NCBI GenBank assembly: GCA_945903265.1
Contig: CAMDNQ010000001.1
Coordinates: forward strand, 247,950 to 311,949
Direction: 5' to 3'
DNA length: 64,000 nucleotides
From: Candidatus Sulfopaludibacter sp. SbA3
GTDB taxonomy: Bacteria > Acidobacteriota > Vicinamibacteria > Vicinamibacterales > UBA2999
Positions 18,000 to 27,002 of this stretch are shown one piece after another (the stretch's first letter is position 1; each line of letters begins with the position of its first letter). The notes under the pieces are model-generated. The model ran no database searches and was not told the DNA's origin. It saw only the letters and a program-made list of their open reading frames with translations. The position numbers were made by a program, and so were the translations under genes.

Positions 18000-19892
18000 T
18001 TACATCTCGACCTGAACTCCGAGCTCTACGACCCGTTCGGGCGGCAAGCGGAAGAACGCCGTCGCCCGAACGGCGTTTCGCGCAATCAGCACGAACAGCT
18101 TCTCCCGCCAGAGCGCCATTCCCGCGCGGCGCGTCACCAGGATGGTTTCCCGGCCCAGAAAATACGTCAGATCATCCGGGTCGACTTCCACGCCTTTTGC
18201 GCGCGCCTGCAGCAGCGCGGCCGGGACATCCGGATCCTCCATGAACCCGTACTGCACCTTCACGCTGAAGATCCCGTTGCCCAGCGGCTCAACGGAGATG
18301 CGTTCGGTCGGCGCCACATGCGGCGTCTGGGCTGTCGTCACCTGCAGGACGATGACATGTTCGTGCAGGACCTTGTTGTACCGGACGTTATGCGCCAGCG
18401 CTGGCGGGGTGCCGTGCGGCTGCGCCGTCATGAACACCGCCGTGCCGGGCACACGCTGCGGCGACTGCGCAATCACGCTCGAGATGAAGTCATCCAGAGG
18501 GACGGCGCGCGCGGTCAGCCGCTCTCCCAGGAGCCGCCGGCCGGTTCGCCATGTCGTCATGAGCGTGAACAGGACGTACGCAATCAGCAGCGTGACCCAG
18601 CCGCCATGGGTCAGCTTCAGCAGGTTCGCGCCGAAGAAGGCAAGGTCGATAATAAGGAACGTCGCGGCCACTGCGATCGCGATTGGCAGCGGCCATTTCC
18701 ACCGTTCCGTCATCACCACGTAGAGCAGCGTGATGGTGATGACCATGGTCATCGTCACACCGATGCCGTAGGCGGCCGCGATGTTGGTGGACGATCCAAA
18801 GCCGATGACGATCAGGACTGTCGCGACCATCATCGCCCAGTTGACCTGGGGCACGTAGATCTGCCCCATCGCGTGCGATGAGGTTTGCTCGACATCGAGG
18901 CGGGGCAACAGCCCGAGCTGAATAGCCTGGCGGGTGATCGAGAACGCCCCCGAGATCAGCGCCTGCGATGCGATGATCGCCGCGACGGTTGAAATGGCCA
19001 CGAGCGGAATGAGTCCCCACGTGGGGGCCAGCATGAAGAACGGATGCGTGGCCCCTGGAGTCAGCATGAGGAGCGCGCCCTGCCCGAGGTAGTTCAAAAT
19101 CAGCGCGGGCAAGACGAGGGCGAGCCATGCGAGCCGGATTGGCAGCCGGCCGAAATGCCCCATGTCCGCGTAGAGCGCTTCGGCGCCCGTGATCACGAGC
19201 GCGACGGCGCCGAGAACCGCAAATCCAGGGAAACCGTTCTCGCGGAGAAACGCGATGCCGTACAGAGGGTTGAACGCGGCAAGCACCGCGGGTACTCGCA
19301 CGATCCACGACAGACCGAGGACGGCTATCGTCACGAACCAGACGATCACGATCGGACCGAAGAGGCGGCCGACGCGGTGCGTGCCGAACTGCTGAATGAC
19401 GAAGAGGCCAATGAGAAGCGCGACGGTTGTCGGCAGCACGTACGGGGTGAACAGCGGGGTTACGACTTCCAGCCCTTCAACGGCACCGAGCACCGAAATC
19501 GCGGGCGTAATGATCCCCTCGCCGTACAGCAGCGCCGTTCCGAAGATGCCGAGCGCGATGAGGATGGGCCGTCCGGCGGCCAACCGCATCGCCTGGGTGC
19601 GGCTCCCTTTGCGGCTCGGGATCAGAGCGGTAAGCGCCACAATGCCGCCTTCGCCCTGGTTGTCGGCCTGCAGCACGATGAAGACGTACTTGATTGTGAC
19701 GACCAGTAGGAGCGCGTAGATGATGAGCGACAGCACGCCCAGCACGTTCTCGTGGCTCGGCGGCAGCGGGTGGGTTCCAAAAAAACACTCACGGATGGCG
19801 TACAGGGGACTCGTGCCGATGTCGCCGTAGACGACCCCGAGAGCCGTGATCGTTAGGGGAAGAAGGCCGCTATGCTTCGAGGAATCGGACAA
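18000..19892 (-). CDS. kup: Kup family potassium uptake permease
   Basis: A 630-residue transporter with 12 predicted membrane helices and a soluble C-terminal domain (about residues 460-630). The N-terminal signature GVVYGDIGTSPLYAIREC is complete, followed by GEGGIVAL, LLYGEGIITPAISVL and further conserved Kup segments. It imports potassium in symport with protons in the inner membrane. It is a single gene, divergent from acyP with only 32 nt between start codons. Its stop is 3 nt from the convergent EF-hand/lectin-like gene. The family assignment is secure. Confidence 0.95.
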   Translation of the reverse strand: MSDSSKHSGLLPLTITALGVVYGDIGTSPLYAIRECFFGTHPLPPSHENVLGVLSLIIYALLLVVTIKYVFIVLQADNQGEGGIVALTALIPSRKGSRTQAMRLAAGRPILIALGIFGTALLYGEGIITPAISVLGAVEGLEVVTPLFTPYVLPTTVALLIGLFVIQQFGTHRVGRLFGPIVIVWFVTIAVLGLSWIVRVPAVLAAFNPLYGIAFLRENGFPGFAVLGAVALVITGAEALYADMGHFGRLPIRLAWLALVLPALILNYLGQGALLMLTPGATHPFFMLAPTWGLIPLVAISTVAAIIASQALISGAFSITRQAIQLGLLPRLDVEQTSSHAMGQIYVPQVNWAMMVATVLIVIGFGSSTNIAAAYGIGVTMTMVITITLLYVVMTERWKWPLPIAIAVAATFLIIDLAFFGANLLKLTHGGWVTLLIAYVLFTLMTTWRTGRRLLGERLTARAVPLDDFISSVIAQSPQRVPGTAVFMTAQPHGTPPALAHNVRYNKVLHEHVIVLQVTTAQTPHVAPTERISVEPLGNGIFSVKVQYGFMEDPDVPAALLQARAKGVEVDPDDLTYFLGRETILVTRRAGMALWREKLFVLIARNAVRATAFFRLPPERVVELGVQVEM

Positions 19893-19907
19893 AGAAGGTT
19901 CCGCCAG

Positions 19908-19913
19908 TATAAT
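19908..19913 (+). promoter_or_regulatory. Perfect -10 element for acyP-apt
   Basis: TATAAT at 19908-19913, with CGGACA 16 nt upstream (19886-19891) matching four of six -35 bases. The predicted start of transcription is only about 5 nt before the acyP ATG, so the message would be nearly leaderless. No Shine-Dalgarno is present, which fits. The -35 lies inside the kup coding sequence. Confidence 0.6.
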
Positions 19914-19924
19914 TCGTTCCGCCC

Positions 19925-20197
19925 ATGCTCATAGCCCGGACGCTGTTGATCAGCGGACGCGTTCAGGGCGTCGGCTTCCGTTACTTCACACGCGACGTGG
20001 CCATGCGCGAAGGCATTACCGGCTGGGTTCGCAATCTGGTCGACGGCCGCGTGCAGGCGTACCTGGAAGGCGAGGCCGAGGCGGTCACCCGCGTCGAGCG
20101 CCTCCTGCGCCAGGGGCCTGGAAGCGGTCACGTCAAAGACGTCACGGCGTCCGACGAACCAGCCGGCGGGGCGTATTCAACGTTCGAGATTAGATGA
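19925..20197 (+). CDS. acyP: Acylphosphatase
   Basis: A 90-residue enzyme that hydrolyses the carboxyl-phosphate bond of acyl phosphates. The active-site loop GRVQGVGFRYFT supplies the phosphate-binding arginine, and GWVRNLVDGRVQAYLEG supplies the catalytic asparagine. Its length is normal for the family. A perfect TATAAT sits 11 nt before the ATG. Its TGA overlaps the apt ATG (ATGA), so the two genes form a translationally coupled pair. Confidence 0.93.
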   Translation: MLIARTLLISGRVQGVGFRYFTRDVAMREGITGWVRNLVDGRVQAYLEGEAEAVTRVERLLRQGPGSGHVKDVTASDEPAGGAYSTFEIR

Positions 20198-20709
20198 TGG
20201 ACCTCAAACAACACATTCGACACGTGCCCGACTTCCCGAAGCCCGGGATTCTCTTCTACGACATCACGACGCTGCTCAAGAACGCCGAAGGCCTCAAGGC
20301 GACCATCGATCGGCTCGCGGCGCCGTACCAGGGCGCGAAGATCGACGCGGTCATCGGCATCGAGAGCCGCGGATTCATCCTGGGTTCGGCGGTCGCGGAG
20401 CGGCTTGGCGCCGGGTTCATTCCCGTCCGGAAACCTGGCAAGCTCCCGTCGAAGGCGATCAGAGAGACGTATGACCTGGAGTACGGCAAGGACGCGCTCG
20501 AGATGCACGCCGACGCCATCAACAAGGGCGAGCGGGTGCTGATCGTCGACGACGTCCTGGCCACGGGCGGGACGGCAGCGGCCGCCGTGCAACTCGTGAA
20601 GAAGGGCGGCGGCGAGCTGCAGGGACTGGCATTTCTGATCGAGCTCACCGGGCTCCAGGGCAAGTCGAAGCTGCCGGGGGAGCGGGTCTTTTCGGTGCTG
20701 CAGTACTAG
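20194..20709 (+). CDS. apt: Adenine phosphoribosyltransferase
   Basis: A 171-residue purine-salvage enzyme that joins adenine and PRPP to give AMP. The PRPP-binding loop reads RVLIVDDVLATGGTA (about residues 112-126), and the family N-terminal pattern VPDFPKPGILFYDITTLL is complete, as is IGIESRGFILG. ATG codons at 20194 and 20197 are adjacent; the first overlaps the acyP stop. The 3' end probably carries the promoter of the tRNA-Arg gene that follows. Confidence 0.95.
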   Translation: MMDLKQHIRHVPDFPKPGILFYDITTLLKNAEGLKATIDRLAAPYQGAKIDAVIGIESRGFILGSAVAERLGAGFIPVRKPGKLPSKAIRETYDLEYGKDALEMHADAINKGERVLIVDDVLATGGTAAAAVQLVKKGGGELQGLAFLIELTGLQGKSKLPGERVFSVLQY

Positions 20710-20714
20710 GACGT

Positions 20715-20720
20715 TACAAT
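20715..20720 (+). promoter_or_regulatory. Candidate -10 element for tRNA-Arg
   Basis: TACAAT at 20715-20720 lies 10 nt before the first base of the tRNA, the expected distance for a -10 hexamer. The -35 region would fall in the apt 3' end and is weak (TTCGGT, 20691-20696). Confidence 0.45.
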
Positions 20721-20730
20721 GGGACACCGC

Positions 20731-20807
<77 letters not shown>

Positions 20808-20845
20808 TTCAAGACTGAACAGTGAAGACGGGCGATTGAAGATTT

Positions 20846-21592
20846 ATGAAGCGTAAAGAACGTCATCAGCTGAAAGAAAACGAGTTCGCGCACATGCTCG
20901 GCAGCGCGCGCGAGACGGTCGGCAACCGCGGACGCCAGATTGGCCTCATCACGCTGGCAGTGCTCGTGCTCGCCGGCGTGGCGCTTGGCATCAACACCTG
21001 GCGGCAGCGCGGCAACGCCGACGCGGAGCGGATGCTCGCGGAGGCGATGGTGACGTTCAATGCCCGGGTGGTACCCGTGAGCACCGAGCCCGCGCAGCCC
21101 GGCGAAGTGCCCGCGGCTGCCAGCATTGGCGCGACCGGGTCCTACGCGAGTGTCGCGGCAAAGCTGACCGCGGCGGCGCCGAAGCTCAAGGCCGCGGCCG
21201 ACGCGTTTCCGGACAGCGAAGCGGGGATCACGGCGCGGTACCACTACGGGTCGTCGATGGCGGCGCTCGGGAAGTACGACGAAGCGGTGGCGGCCTTCGA
21301 CGATGTCGTGAGACGCGCGGGTGCCGATTCGCTGTACGGCCGCATGGCCCGTCTGGGCAAAGCCGATACCCAGGCGCGGGCCGGACAGTTCGACGCCTCG
21401 ATTGCGACCTGGACGGAGCTGGCCGCGAGCCCCGCTGAGGATCTGCCGAAAGACGCGATTCTCATGGAACTGGCGCGAGCGTACGAGGCGGCAGGGCGTA
21501 CCGAGGAGGCGCGGAAGACCTTCAATCAGCTGGTGGATGAACACCCGACGTCGCCCTATTCCGCTGAGGCGCGCGCCGAGCTCGGAAGCTAA
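20846..21592 (+). CDS. Membrane-anchored TPR protein, YfgM-like
   Basis: A 248-residue protein with a basic cytoplasmic N-terminus (MKRKERHQLKENEF), one membrane helix (about residues 32-50) and an exported region with TPR-type helix pairs, for example ARYHYGSSMAALGKYDEAVAAF, KADTQARAGQFDASIATW and LARAYEAAGRTEEARKTFNQ. This arrangement resembles YfgM, the SecYEG-associated chaperone-like protein, but the similarity is of layout rather than of specific residues. Its stop overlaps the convergent substrate-binding lipoprotein stop (CTAA at 21589-21592). A protein-protein interaction role in the periplasm is the safest statement. Confidence 0.7.
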   Translation: MKRKERHQLKENEFAHMLGSARETVGNRGRQIGLITLAVLVLAGVALGINTWRQRGNADAERMLAEAMVTFNARVVPVSTEPAQPGEVPAAASIGATGSYASVAAKLTAAAPKLKAAADAFPDSEAGITARYHYGSSMAALGKYDEAVAAFDDVVRRAGADSLYGRMARLGKADTQARAGQFDASIATWTELAASPAEDLPKDAILMELARAYEAAGRTEEARKTFNQLVDEHPTSPYSAEARAELGS

Positions 21593-23166
21593 TTCTTCTC
21601 GGACGGCCGGTCCGACGGCCCTGACAGCGCGGCGCCGTACGGCTGCCGCTTTCGAACATTCTTCAACGTGGCGAAACTGGCCTGCGGCGAGAGCCGCACG
21701 CCCTCGATGTTCGCCCGTGCCACCGCTACGTTGGTCTTGTACCAGAGGCTGATGTACGGCGCGTCCTCCGCGACCATCTTCTGCACCTGGCTGTAGTACT
21801 TCAGCCGCTCCGCGTCGGTTGCCGCCGTCCCCGCCAGATCGATCAGCCGATCGACATCCTGATTGGTGTAGTAAATGCGGTTGAACCCGTTCGGCGGCAC
21901 CTGCTGCGAATGATAGAGACGCCGCAGCATGTCGGGATCCGTCACGCCAACCCACTGCAGGGTGTACATCTGGATATTCCCGGAGAGGACGTCGGCATAG
22001 AAGGTGGCGAACTCGTACGATCGGACGTCGACGTCAATCCCCACCAGGCGCAGGTTCTGCTGAATCACCGCCGCCTGAAGACGATAGAACTCGTCGGTCG
22101 ACGTCTTGAGCGAGAGACGCAGGCGAGGCATCGGACCGTCGCCGTCCGGATCGCGATAGCCGGCCTCGTCCAGAAGCTGCTTTGCGCGAGCGGGATCGTA
22201 CGTGAACTGGTGGACATCCGGCTCGAATGCCCACGCAACCGGTGACAGGACGCCGACCGCCGACTGCGCGAGGCCGCGCCGCAGGTAGTCGACAATCGCC
22301 TGCCGATCGACCGCGAAGCCAATCGCATGACGGACCCGGCGATCCTTCAGGATCGGATCGCGCATGTTCAGGCCCATGTAGGTGTAATCAACGCCCTGGG
22401 CCTTGGTCAGCCTCAACCCGTCCTTTTCGAGCTGGTACGCGATGTCAGGCGGGACATCGTTGATGGTCATGTCCGCCGATCCCTTGCGCAGCTCGAGTCC
22501 GCGCATCGTGTCGTCGGGAATGATGCGGAGCGTGATACCCGCATTCTGCGGCAGGCCGTCCCAGTAGCCCTCGAACGCCGACAACTCGACCTGCTCGTCG
22601 ACGGCATAGCGCGCAAACCTGTACGGACCGGTTCCAATCGGAAAGGCGCGCAGCGAGTCGCCAGAATCGGCGGGGATGATCTGCATCACCAGCTGAATCG
22701 GAAACGATCCGAACGGCTCTTTCAGCTTGAACTCGACTCGATAGTCGTCGAGGGCGCGCACGCTGGCTAGCTGGCGGTACGCGCCTTTGCGCGGCGAGAT
22801 GAACGCGGGGTCGAGAAAGCTGCCGAATGTGTAGACGACGTCGCGGGCGGTCAACTCCCGCCCGTCATGGAATCGCACGCCGGTGCGCAGCTGGACGATG
22901 TAGGTGAGCGGGTCTGGCGTTTCGAGACGCTGGGCGAGTGCCGGCGGCTCGGCGACCACGCGCAGCTGGTCGTTGATGGCGAGCAGCTGGTCGTAAACCA
23001 GCTGGTGCACGCGCTGAGAACCTTCGTCCGTGCCGATGCGAGGGTCGAAATTGGTCGGCGCGGACCGGATGATCACGCTGATGACATCGGGTGCGGGCGC
23101 ACTGCCGCTCGATCCGCACGCGGCGGTCATCAGCATCGCGGCTACGAGAACCAGCAGGCGCGGCAT
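21589..23166 (-). CDS. ABC transporter substrate-binding lipoprotein, family 5 (peptide/nickel type)
   Basis: A 525-residue SBP_bac_5 protein. The lipoprotein signal ends MLMTAAC with Cys17. Family segments include NFDPRIGTDEGSQRVHQLVYDQL, LRTGVRFHDGRELTARDVVYTF and RHAIGFAVDRQAIVDYL. It would capture oligopeptides or similar ligands for import. No permease or ATPase genes lie nearby, so its transporter must be elsewhere or it may have another role. It starts directly after the mutS stop (no gap, same strand), so it is probably read through from mutS. Start ATG at 23164-23166. Confidence 0.88.
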   Translation of the reverse strand: MPRLLVLVAAMLMTAACGSSGSAPAPDVISVIIRSAPTNFDPRIGTDEGSQRVHQLVYDQLLAINDQLRVVAEPPALAQRLETPDPLTYIVQLRTGVRFHDGRELTARDVVYTFGSFLDPAFISPRKGAYRQLASVRALDDYRVEFKLKEPFGSFPIQLVMQIIPADSGDSLRAFPIGTGPYRFARYAVDEQVELSAFEGYWDGLPQNAGITLRIIPDDTMRGLELRKGSADMTINDVPPDIAYQLEKDGLRLTKAQGVDYTYMGLNMRDPILKDRRVRHAIGFAVDRQAIVDYLRRGLAQSAVGVLSPVAWAFEPDVHQFTYDPARAKQLLDEAGYRDPDGDGPMPRLRLSLKTSTDEFYRLQAAVIQQNLRLVGIDVDVRSYEFATFYADVLSGNIQMYTLQWVGVTDPDMLRRLYHSQQVPPNGFNRIYYTNQDVDRLIDLAGTAATDAERLKYYSQVQKMVAEDAPYISLWYKTNVAVARANIEGVRLSPQASFATLKNVRKRQPYGAALSGPSDRPSEKN

Positions 23167-25812
23167 CTACAATTCTTCTGAAAGCTTCTTCAATTCCGCG
23201 AGCAGTTCGAGCGCCTGGCGCGGCGTGACCTCGTCCACGTCGAGGCTGCGGAGCCGGCGAACGACTTCATTATCCTCCGTCGATTGCGCGAAGAGGCCGA
23301 GCTGCGGCGATGCGGCATCGCCTGGCGCGCCGGACAGCGTCGGACGTCCGCCGCGGGAAAGCTCATCGCGTTCGAGGCCGCGAAGGATGTCCTTGGCCCG
23401 GCTAATCACACCAGCTGGAAGTCCGGCGAGGCGCGCAACCTGGATTCCGTAGCTGCGGTCGGATCGGCCCGCGATGATCTTCCGCAGGAAGATGATCTCG
23501 TCCTTCCACTCGCGCGCCGCCACGTGCATGTTGACGACGCCAGGCAGGCTGTCGGCGAGGTCGGTAAGCTCGTGGTAGTGCGTGGCGAAGAGGGTCTTCG
23601 GCCTCGCCTTGGCGTTCGTCACGAGATATTCCGCCACCGCCCAGGCGATGCTGAGGCCGTCGAAGGTCGACGTCCCGCGACCGATCTCGTCCAGCACGAC
23701 CAGGCTCCGTGACGTCGCCGTATGGAGGATGTTGGCGGTCTCCTGCATTTCGACCATGAAGGTCGACTGGCCGCGCGCGATGTTGTCCGATGCACCAACG
23801 CGCGCGAAGATGCGGTCGACGACAGGCACCTTGGCATCCCGCGCCGGCACGAACGAGCCGATTTGCGCGAGGAGCGGGATCAGCGCGGTCTGCCGGAGAT
23901 ACGTGGACTTTCCGCCCATGTTGGGACCGGTGAGGATCACCAGCTGCCGCCCGGTGCCATTGAGATCGATGTCGTTGGGCACGAACGCGCCACCGGCATA
24001 GCGCTCGACGACAGGATGGCGCGCGTCGGTGGCGACGAACTCGTCGCCGTCGTGCACGTGAGGTTTGGTGAAGTTCGACACGGCGGCGGTTTCGGCGAGT
24101 GCCGCCAGCACGTCCAGGGTGGCCAGCGCCCGCGCCGTGTCCTGGATGCGCGGAGCGTCAGCCGCGACACTGGTCCGCAGGCGCTCGAAGACGTCGAGCT
24201 CGCGTTCCAGGATGCACTCGTCGGCGCCCAGGACCTTGACCTCGTATTCCTTCAGCGGCACGGTGGTAAAGCGCTCGCCGCCGGCGATCGTCTGCTTGCG
24301 CTGGTAGTCCTCCGGCACGGCGTGCAGGTTCGACTTCGAGATCTCGATGTAATAGCCGAAGACGCGGTTGAAGCGGACCTTGAGCGACGAGATGCCGGTC
24401 CGCTCGCGTTCGCGCTCTTCCATCTCGGCGATGACCTGCCGGCCCGAACGGCTGATCGCCTTGAGCTCGTCGAGCTCGGGATCGATCCCGTCGCGGGTGA
24501 AGCCGCCGTCACGCGCGAAGGCGGGAGGTTCATCGATGAGCGTCCGCTCGATGAGGTCGCGCACGTCGGCGAGATCGTCGAGTTCGGCGAGGAGGCTCCG
24601 CAGGAGCGGCGCCTGAACTTCCGAGAGCTGCGTCCTGATGCGCGGAACTGTCGTCAGCGACTGCCGAAGCGCCACGAGATCGCGCGGCCCCGCGGTGCCC
24701 ATCGCCACCCGGGCCACCAGCCGCTCCAGATCGTGGACGGTCTTGAGGGCCTCGCGGAACTTGCCGCGATCGGTGGCACGGAAGGCCAGCTCTTCGACTG
24801 CATCCAGGCGGTCCTGAATCGGCTCGAGCCGGCATAGCGGCCGGAGCAGCCACGCCCGCAGCATCCGGCCTCCCATCGACGTCACCGTCCGGTCGATGTC
24901 GTGAAGGAGCGATCCCTTGGAGGATCCCTCGCTGCCGGTGACGACCTCGAGATGCTTCAGTGTGATCGGGTCGAGGATGAGGCCGTCCGAGGCCGCCTTG
25001 AACTGAATCGCCCGGATGTGCCCGAGGTCGGCTCGTTGCGTGTCACGCAGGTGGGCGAGCAGCCCGCCGGCCGCGCAAGTAGCCGCCGGCCGGCCCTCCA
25101 GCCCGAACCCTTCGAGCCCGTGCGCACGAAACTGGTCGAGGAGCGTCCGGCGCGCCTGTCCGGCGTCGAATCCCGATGCGATGGCCGTCGTGACAGGAAT
25201 CTGCAGACGGGCGATCTCGGGGAGTTCGCCGGCAATCGTTGACTCCGCGGCGATGACGATCTCCCGCGGCCGCAGGACGGCGATGTCGTCGGACAGGGCC
25301 TGCCGCCCCGAGGGTCCGTCATATTCCGCCGCCGTGAACTCACCGGTCGAAACATCCACGATAGCCACGCCGATCGCGCCCGCGGCCACAATCGCCATTA
25401 GGTACGCGGGCTCGCGCGCCTCGAGATAGGTGGCATCAGTGAGTGTGCCGGGCGACACCACGCGCACGACCTCGCGCCTGACGAGCCCCTTGGCCTTCTT
25501 CGGGTCTTCGACCTGTTCGCACAGCGCGACGCTGTACCCCTTCGTCACGAGCTTCGCGAGATACCCGTCGAGGGCATGAAAGGGGATGCCGCACATGGGG
25601 ATTGCGCTGCCGCCGGCGTCCTTCGAGCGTGACGTGAGCGTCAGGTCGAGCGCGCGGGCGGCCACGAGGGCATCCTCGTAGAACATTTCGTAAAAATCGC
25701 CCATCCGGAAGAAGACGATGGCGTCGCGGTGCAGGCGTTTGGCCTCGAGATACTGGCGCATGGCCGGCGTGACGGACGATGTCGACGACACTTCGTGGGT
25801 ATTATCTGTCAC
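23167..25812 (-). CDS. mutS: DNA mismatch repair protein MutS
   Basis: An 881-residue ATPase that recognises mismatches and short loops after replication. The mismatch-binding Phe-x-Glu is in FRMGDFYEMF near residue 40. The ATPase has Walker A GPNMGGKSTYLRQ near residue 629 and Walker B LVVLDEIGRGTSTFDG near 700, with the typical C-terminal helix-turn-helix. The start is taken as GTG at 25810-25812 because the preceding SVTPAMRQYL matches the conserved TPMMQQY region; an ATG at 25761 would remove it. This start is only 3 nt from the divergent tsaB start. A substrate-binding lipoprotein gene follows immediately. No mutL is in the window. Confidence 0.95.
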   Translation of the reverse strand: MTDNTHEVSSTSSVTPAMRQYLEAKRLHRDAIVFFRMGDFYEMFYEDALVAARALDLTLTSRSKDAGGSAIPMCGIPFHALDGYLAKLVTKGYSVALCEQVEDPKKAKGLVRREVVRVVSPGTLTDATYLEAREPAYLMAIVAAGAIGVAIVDVSTGEFTAAEYDGPSGRQALSDDIAVLRPREIVIAAESTIAGELPEIARLQIPVTTAIASGFDAGQARRTLLDQFRAHGLEGFGLEGRPAATCAAGGLLAHLRDTQRADLGHIRAIQFKAASDGLILDPITLKHLEVVTGSEGSSKGSLLHDIDRTVTSMGGRMLRAWLLRPLCRLEPIQDRLDAVEELAFRATDRGKFREALKTVHDLERLVARVAMGTAGPRDLVALRQSLTTVPRIRTQLSEVQAPLLRSLLAELDDLADVRDLIERTLIDEPPAFARDGGFTRDGIDPELDELKAISRSGRQVIAEMEERERERTGISSLKVRFNRVFGYYIEISKSNLHAVPEDYQRKQTIAGGERFTTVPLKEYEVKVLGADECILERELDVFERLRTSVAADAPRIQDTARALATLDVLAALAETAAVSNFTKPHVHDGDEFVATDARHPVVERYAGGAFVPNDIDLNGTGRQLVILTGPNMGGKSTYLRQTALIPLLAQIGSFVPARDAKVPVVDRIFARVGASDNIARGQSTFMVEMQETANILHTATSRSLVVLDEIGRGTSTFDGLSIAWAVAEYLVTNAKARPKTLFATHYHELTDLADSLPGVVNMHVAAREWKDEIIFLRKIIAGRSDRSYGIQVARLAGLPAGVISRAKDILRGLERDELSRGGRPTLSGAPGDAASPQLGLFAQSTEDNEVVRRLRSLDVDEVTPRQALELLAELKKLSEEL
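25800..25805 (+). promoter_or_regulatory. AT-rich -10-like core between mutS and tsaB
   Basis: TATTAT on the plus strand reads ATAATA on the minus strand. It lies 10 nt before the tsaB GTG and could serve tsaB as a -10 with a near-leaderless transcript. If mutS actually started at 25761 it could also serve mutS. No good -35 is seen. Confidence 0.3.
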
Positions 25813-25815
25813 GAC

Positions 25816-26481
25816 GTGTTGATTCTTTCGCTCGACACCACGACTGTCGCGGGCAGCTGCGCGCTTGTCGCCGATGGCCGCGTGCTGCGCGAGCAGGCCG
25901 GCGACCCGGCGATCTCGCAGGCGGCTCGGCTTCCCGGTGACTTCGTCGCGCTGCTGGCCGCTGAGCGGGTGGAACTGCGGGACGTCGATGCGTTCGCCGT
26001 CGGCATTGGACCGGGATCGTTTACCGGACTGCGCGTCGGCATTGCCGCGATGCAGGGACTCGCGGTCGCGATGGGGAAGCCGCTCGTCGGCGTGTCGGCG
26101 TTCGATTCGCTGGCCCATGAAAAAGAGGGGCGTGTCGCCACCTGGATTGATGCCTGGCGCGGAGAAGTGTTTGCGGCCCTGTACGAGAACGGGCGCGAAG
26201 TTGAAGCGCCAAGCGTCGAGCCGCCCGCGCGTCTGCTGGGACGGCACGCGGACATGCCCCCGCAGTTTACGGGACCCGGCGCCGCCCTGTATGCGGCGGA
26301 GATCGTGGGGGTCCTGGGTGACGCCGCGCGGTTCACGGAGCCGGTCGTGCCGCTGCTGGCCGGGACAATGGGCGTGCTGGCAGGGTCGCTGCTGGCCGAG
26401 GGCGCCCGGCCGCTACCGCACGCCATCCGCCCGCTGTACGTGCGCCGGTCCGACGTCGAGCTTGCGCGCGATCGCGCCTAG
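25816..26481 (+). CDS. tsaB: tRNA t6A biosynthesis protein TsaB
   Basis: About 221 residues. The ASKHA-fold start reads ILSLDTTTVAGSCALV, and the family motif GIGPGSFTGLRVGIAAMQGLA is present near residue 65. TsaB partners with TsaD and TsaE to make the threonylcarbamoyl-adenosine modification at position 37 of ANN-decoding tRNAs. The start is GTG at 25816, with TTG at 25819 as an alternative, neither with a Shine-Dalgarno. rimI follows after 2 nt, the common tsaB-rimI pairing. tsaD and tsaE are not in the window. Confidence 0.92.
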   Translation: MLILSLDTTTVAGSCALVADGRVLREQAGDPAISQAARLPGDFVALLAAERVELRDVDAFAVGIGPGSFTGLRVGIAAMQGLAVAMGKPLVGVSAFDSLAHEKEGRVATWIDAWRGEVFAALYENGREVEAPSVEPPARLLGRHADMPPQFTGPGAALYAAEIVGVLGDAARFTEPVVPLLAGTMGVLAGSLLAEGARPLPHAIRPLYVRRSDVELARDRA

Positions 26482-26483
26482 GC

Positions 26484-26942
26484 ATGCCGTCCTTCTGGAT
26501 CGAGCGGCTTTCGGACGAGCAGGACCTCGACGGCGTTCTGGCCGTCGAGTCCGAGTCGTTCACCAATCCGTGGACTCGCGAGATGTACGCGTGGGAGCTG
26601 CAGAATCGCTCGATGTGCCACATCCTGCTGGTCCGGACGGCCGAGTGGCACGTCGCGGGATTCTGTGCGTTCTGGCTCGTGTTCGACGAGGTGCACATCA
26701 ACAACATCGCCATTCGGCCCGCCCTACGCGCGCAGGGAATCGGGACCGCACTGTTGAAGCACGTGCTTGCCGAGGGACAGCAACTCGGCGCCCGGCGCGC
26801 CACGCTCGAGGTTCGCGCATCCAACGCGGCCGCCCGGCGGCTTTACGAGCGGATGGGGTTCTATGTCGCGGGCGTACGCCGGAACTATTATTCGGATCCG
26901 GTCGAGGACGCCCTCATTCTGTGGCGCGACGAATTATGTTAA
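26484..26942 (+). CDS. rimI: Ribosomal protein S18-alanine N-acetyltransferase RimI
   Basis: A 152-residue GNAT acetyltransferase. The acetyl-CoA loop reads RPALRAQGIGTALLKHV (about residues 77-93), preceded by VHINNIAIRP and followed by LEVRASNAAARRLYERMGF, all typical of RimI. It acetylates the N-terminal alanine of ribosomal protein S18. Its position 2 nt after tsaB supports RimI over other GNAT members. The length is normal. Confidence 0.9.
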   Translation: MPSFWIERLSDEQDLDGVLAVESESFTNPWTREMYAWELQNRSMCHILLVRTAEWHVAGFCAFWLVFDEVHINNIAIRPALRAQGIGTALLKHVLAEGQQLGARRATLEVRASNAAARRLYERMGFYVAGVRRNYYSDPVEDALILWRDELC

Positions 26943-27002
26943 GGTTCGCGTAGGTAGCGACGCTGTGAACGACCGTCTTTCGTAGGGAAGGAGGGTGGGC
27001 TC

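Noticed and set aside
25812..26247. N-terminal extension of MutS by about 145 codons
   Set aside because: The frame stays open upstream of GTG 25812 only because it is antisense to tsaB; the extra residues match nothing in MutS.
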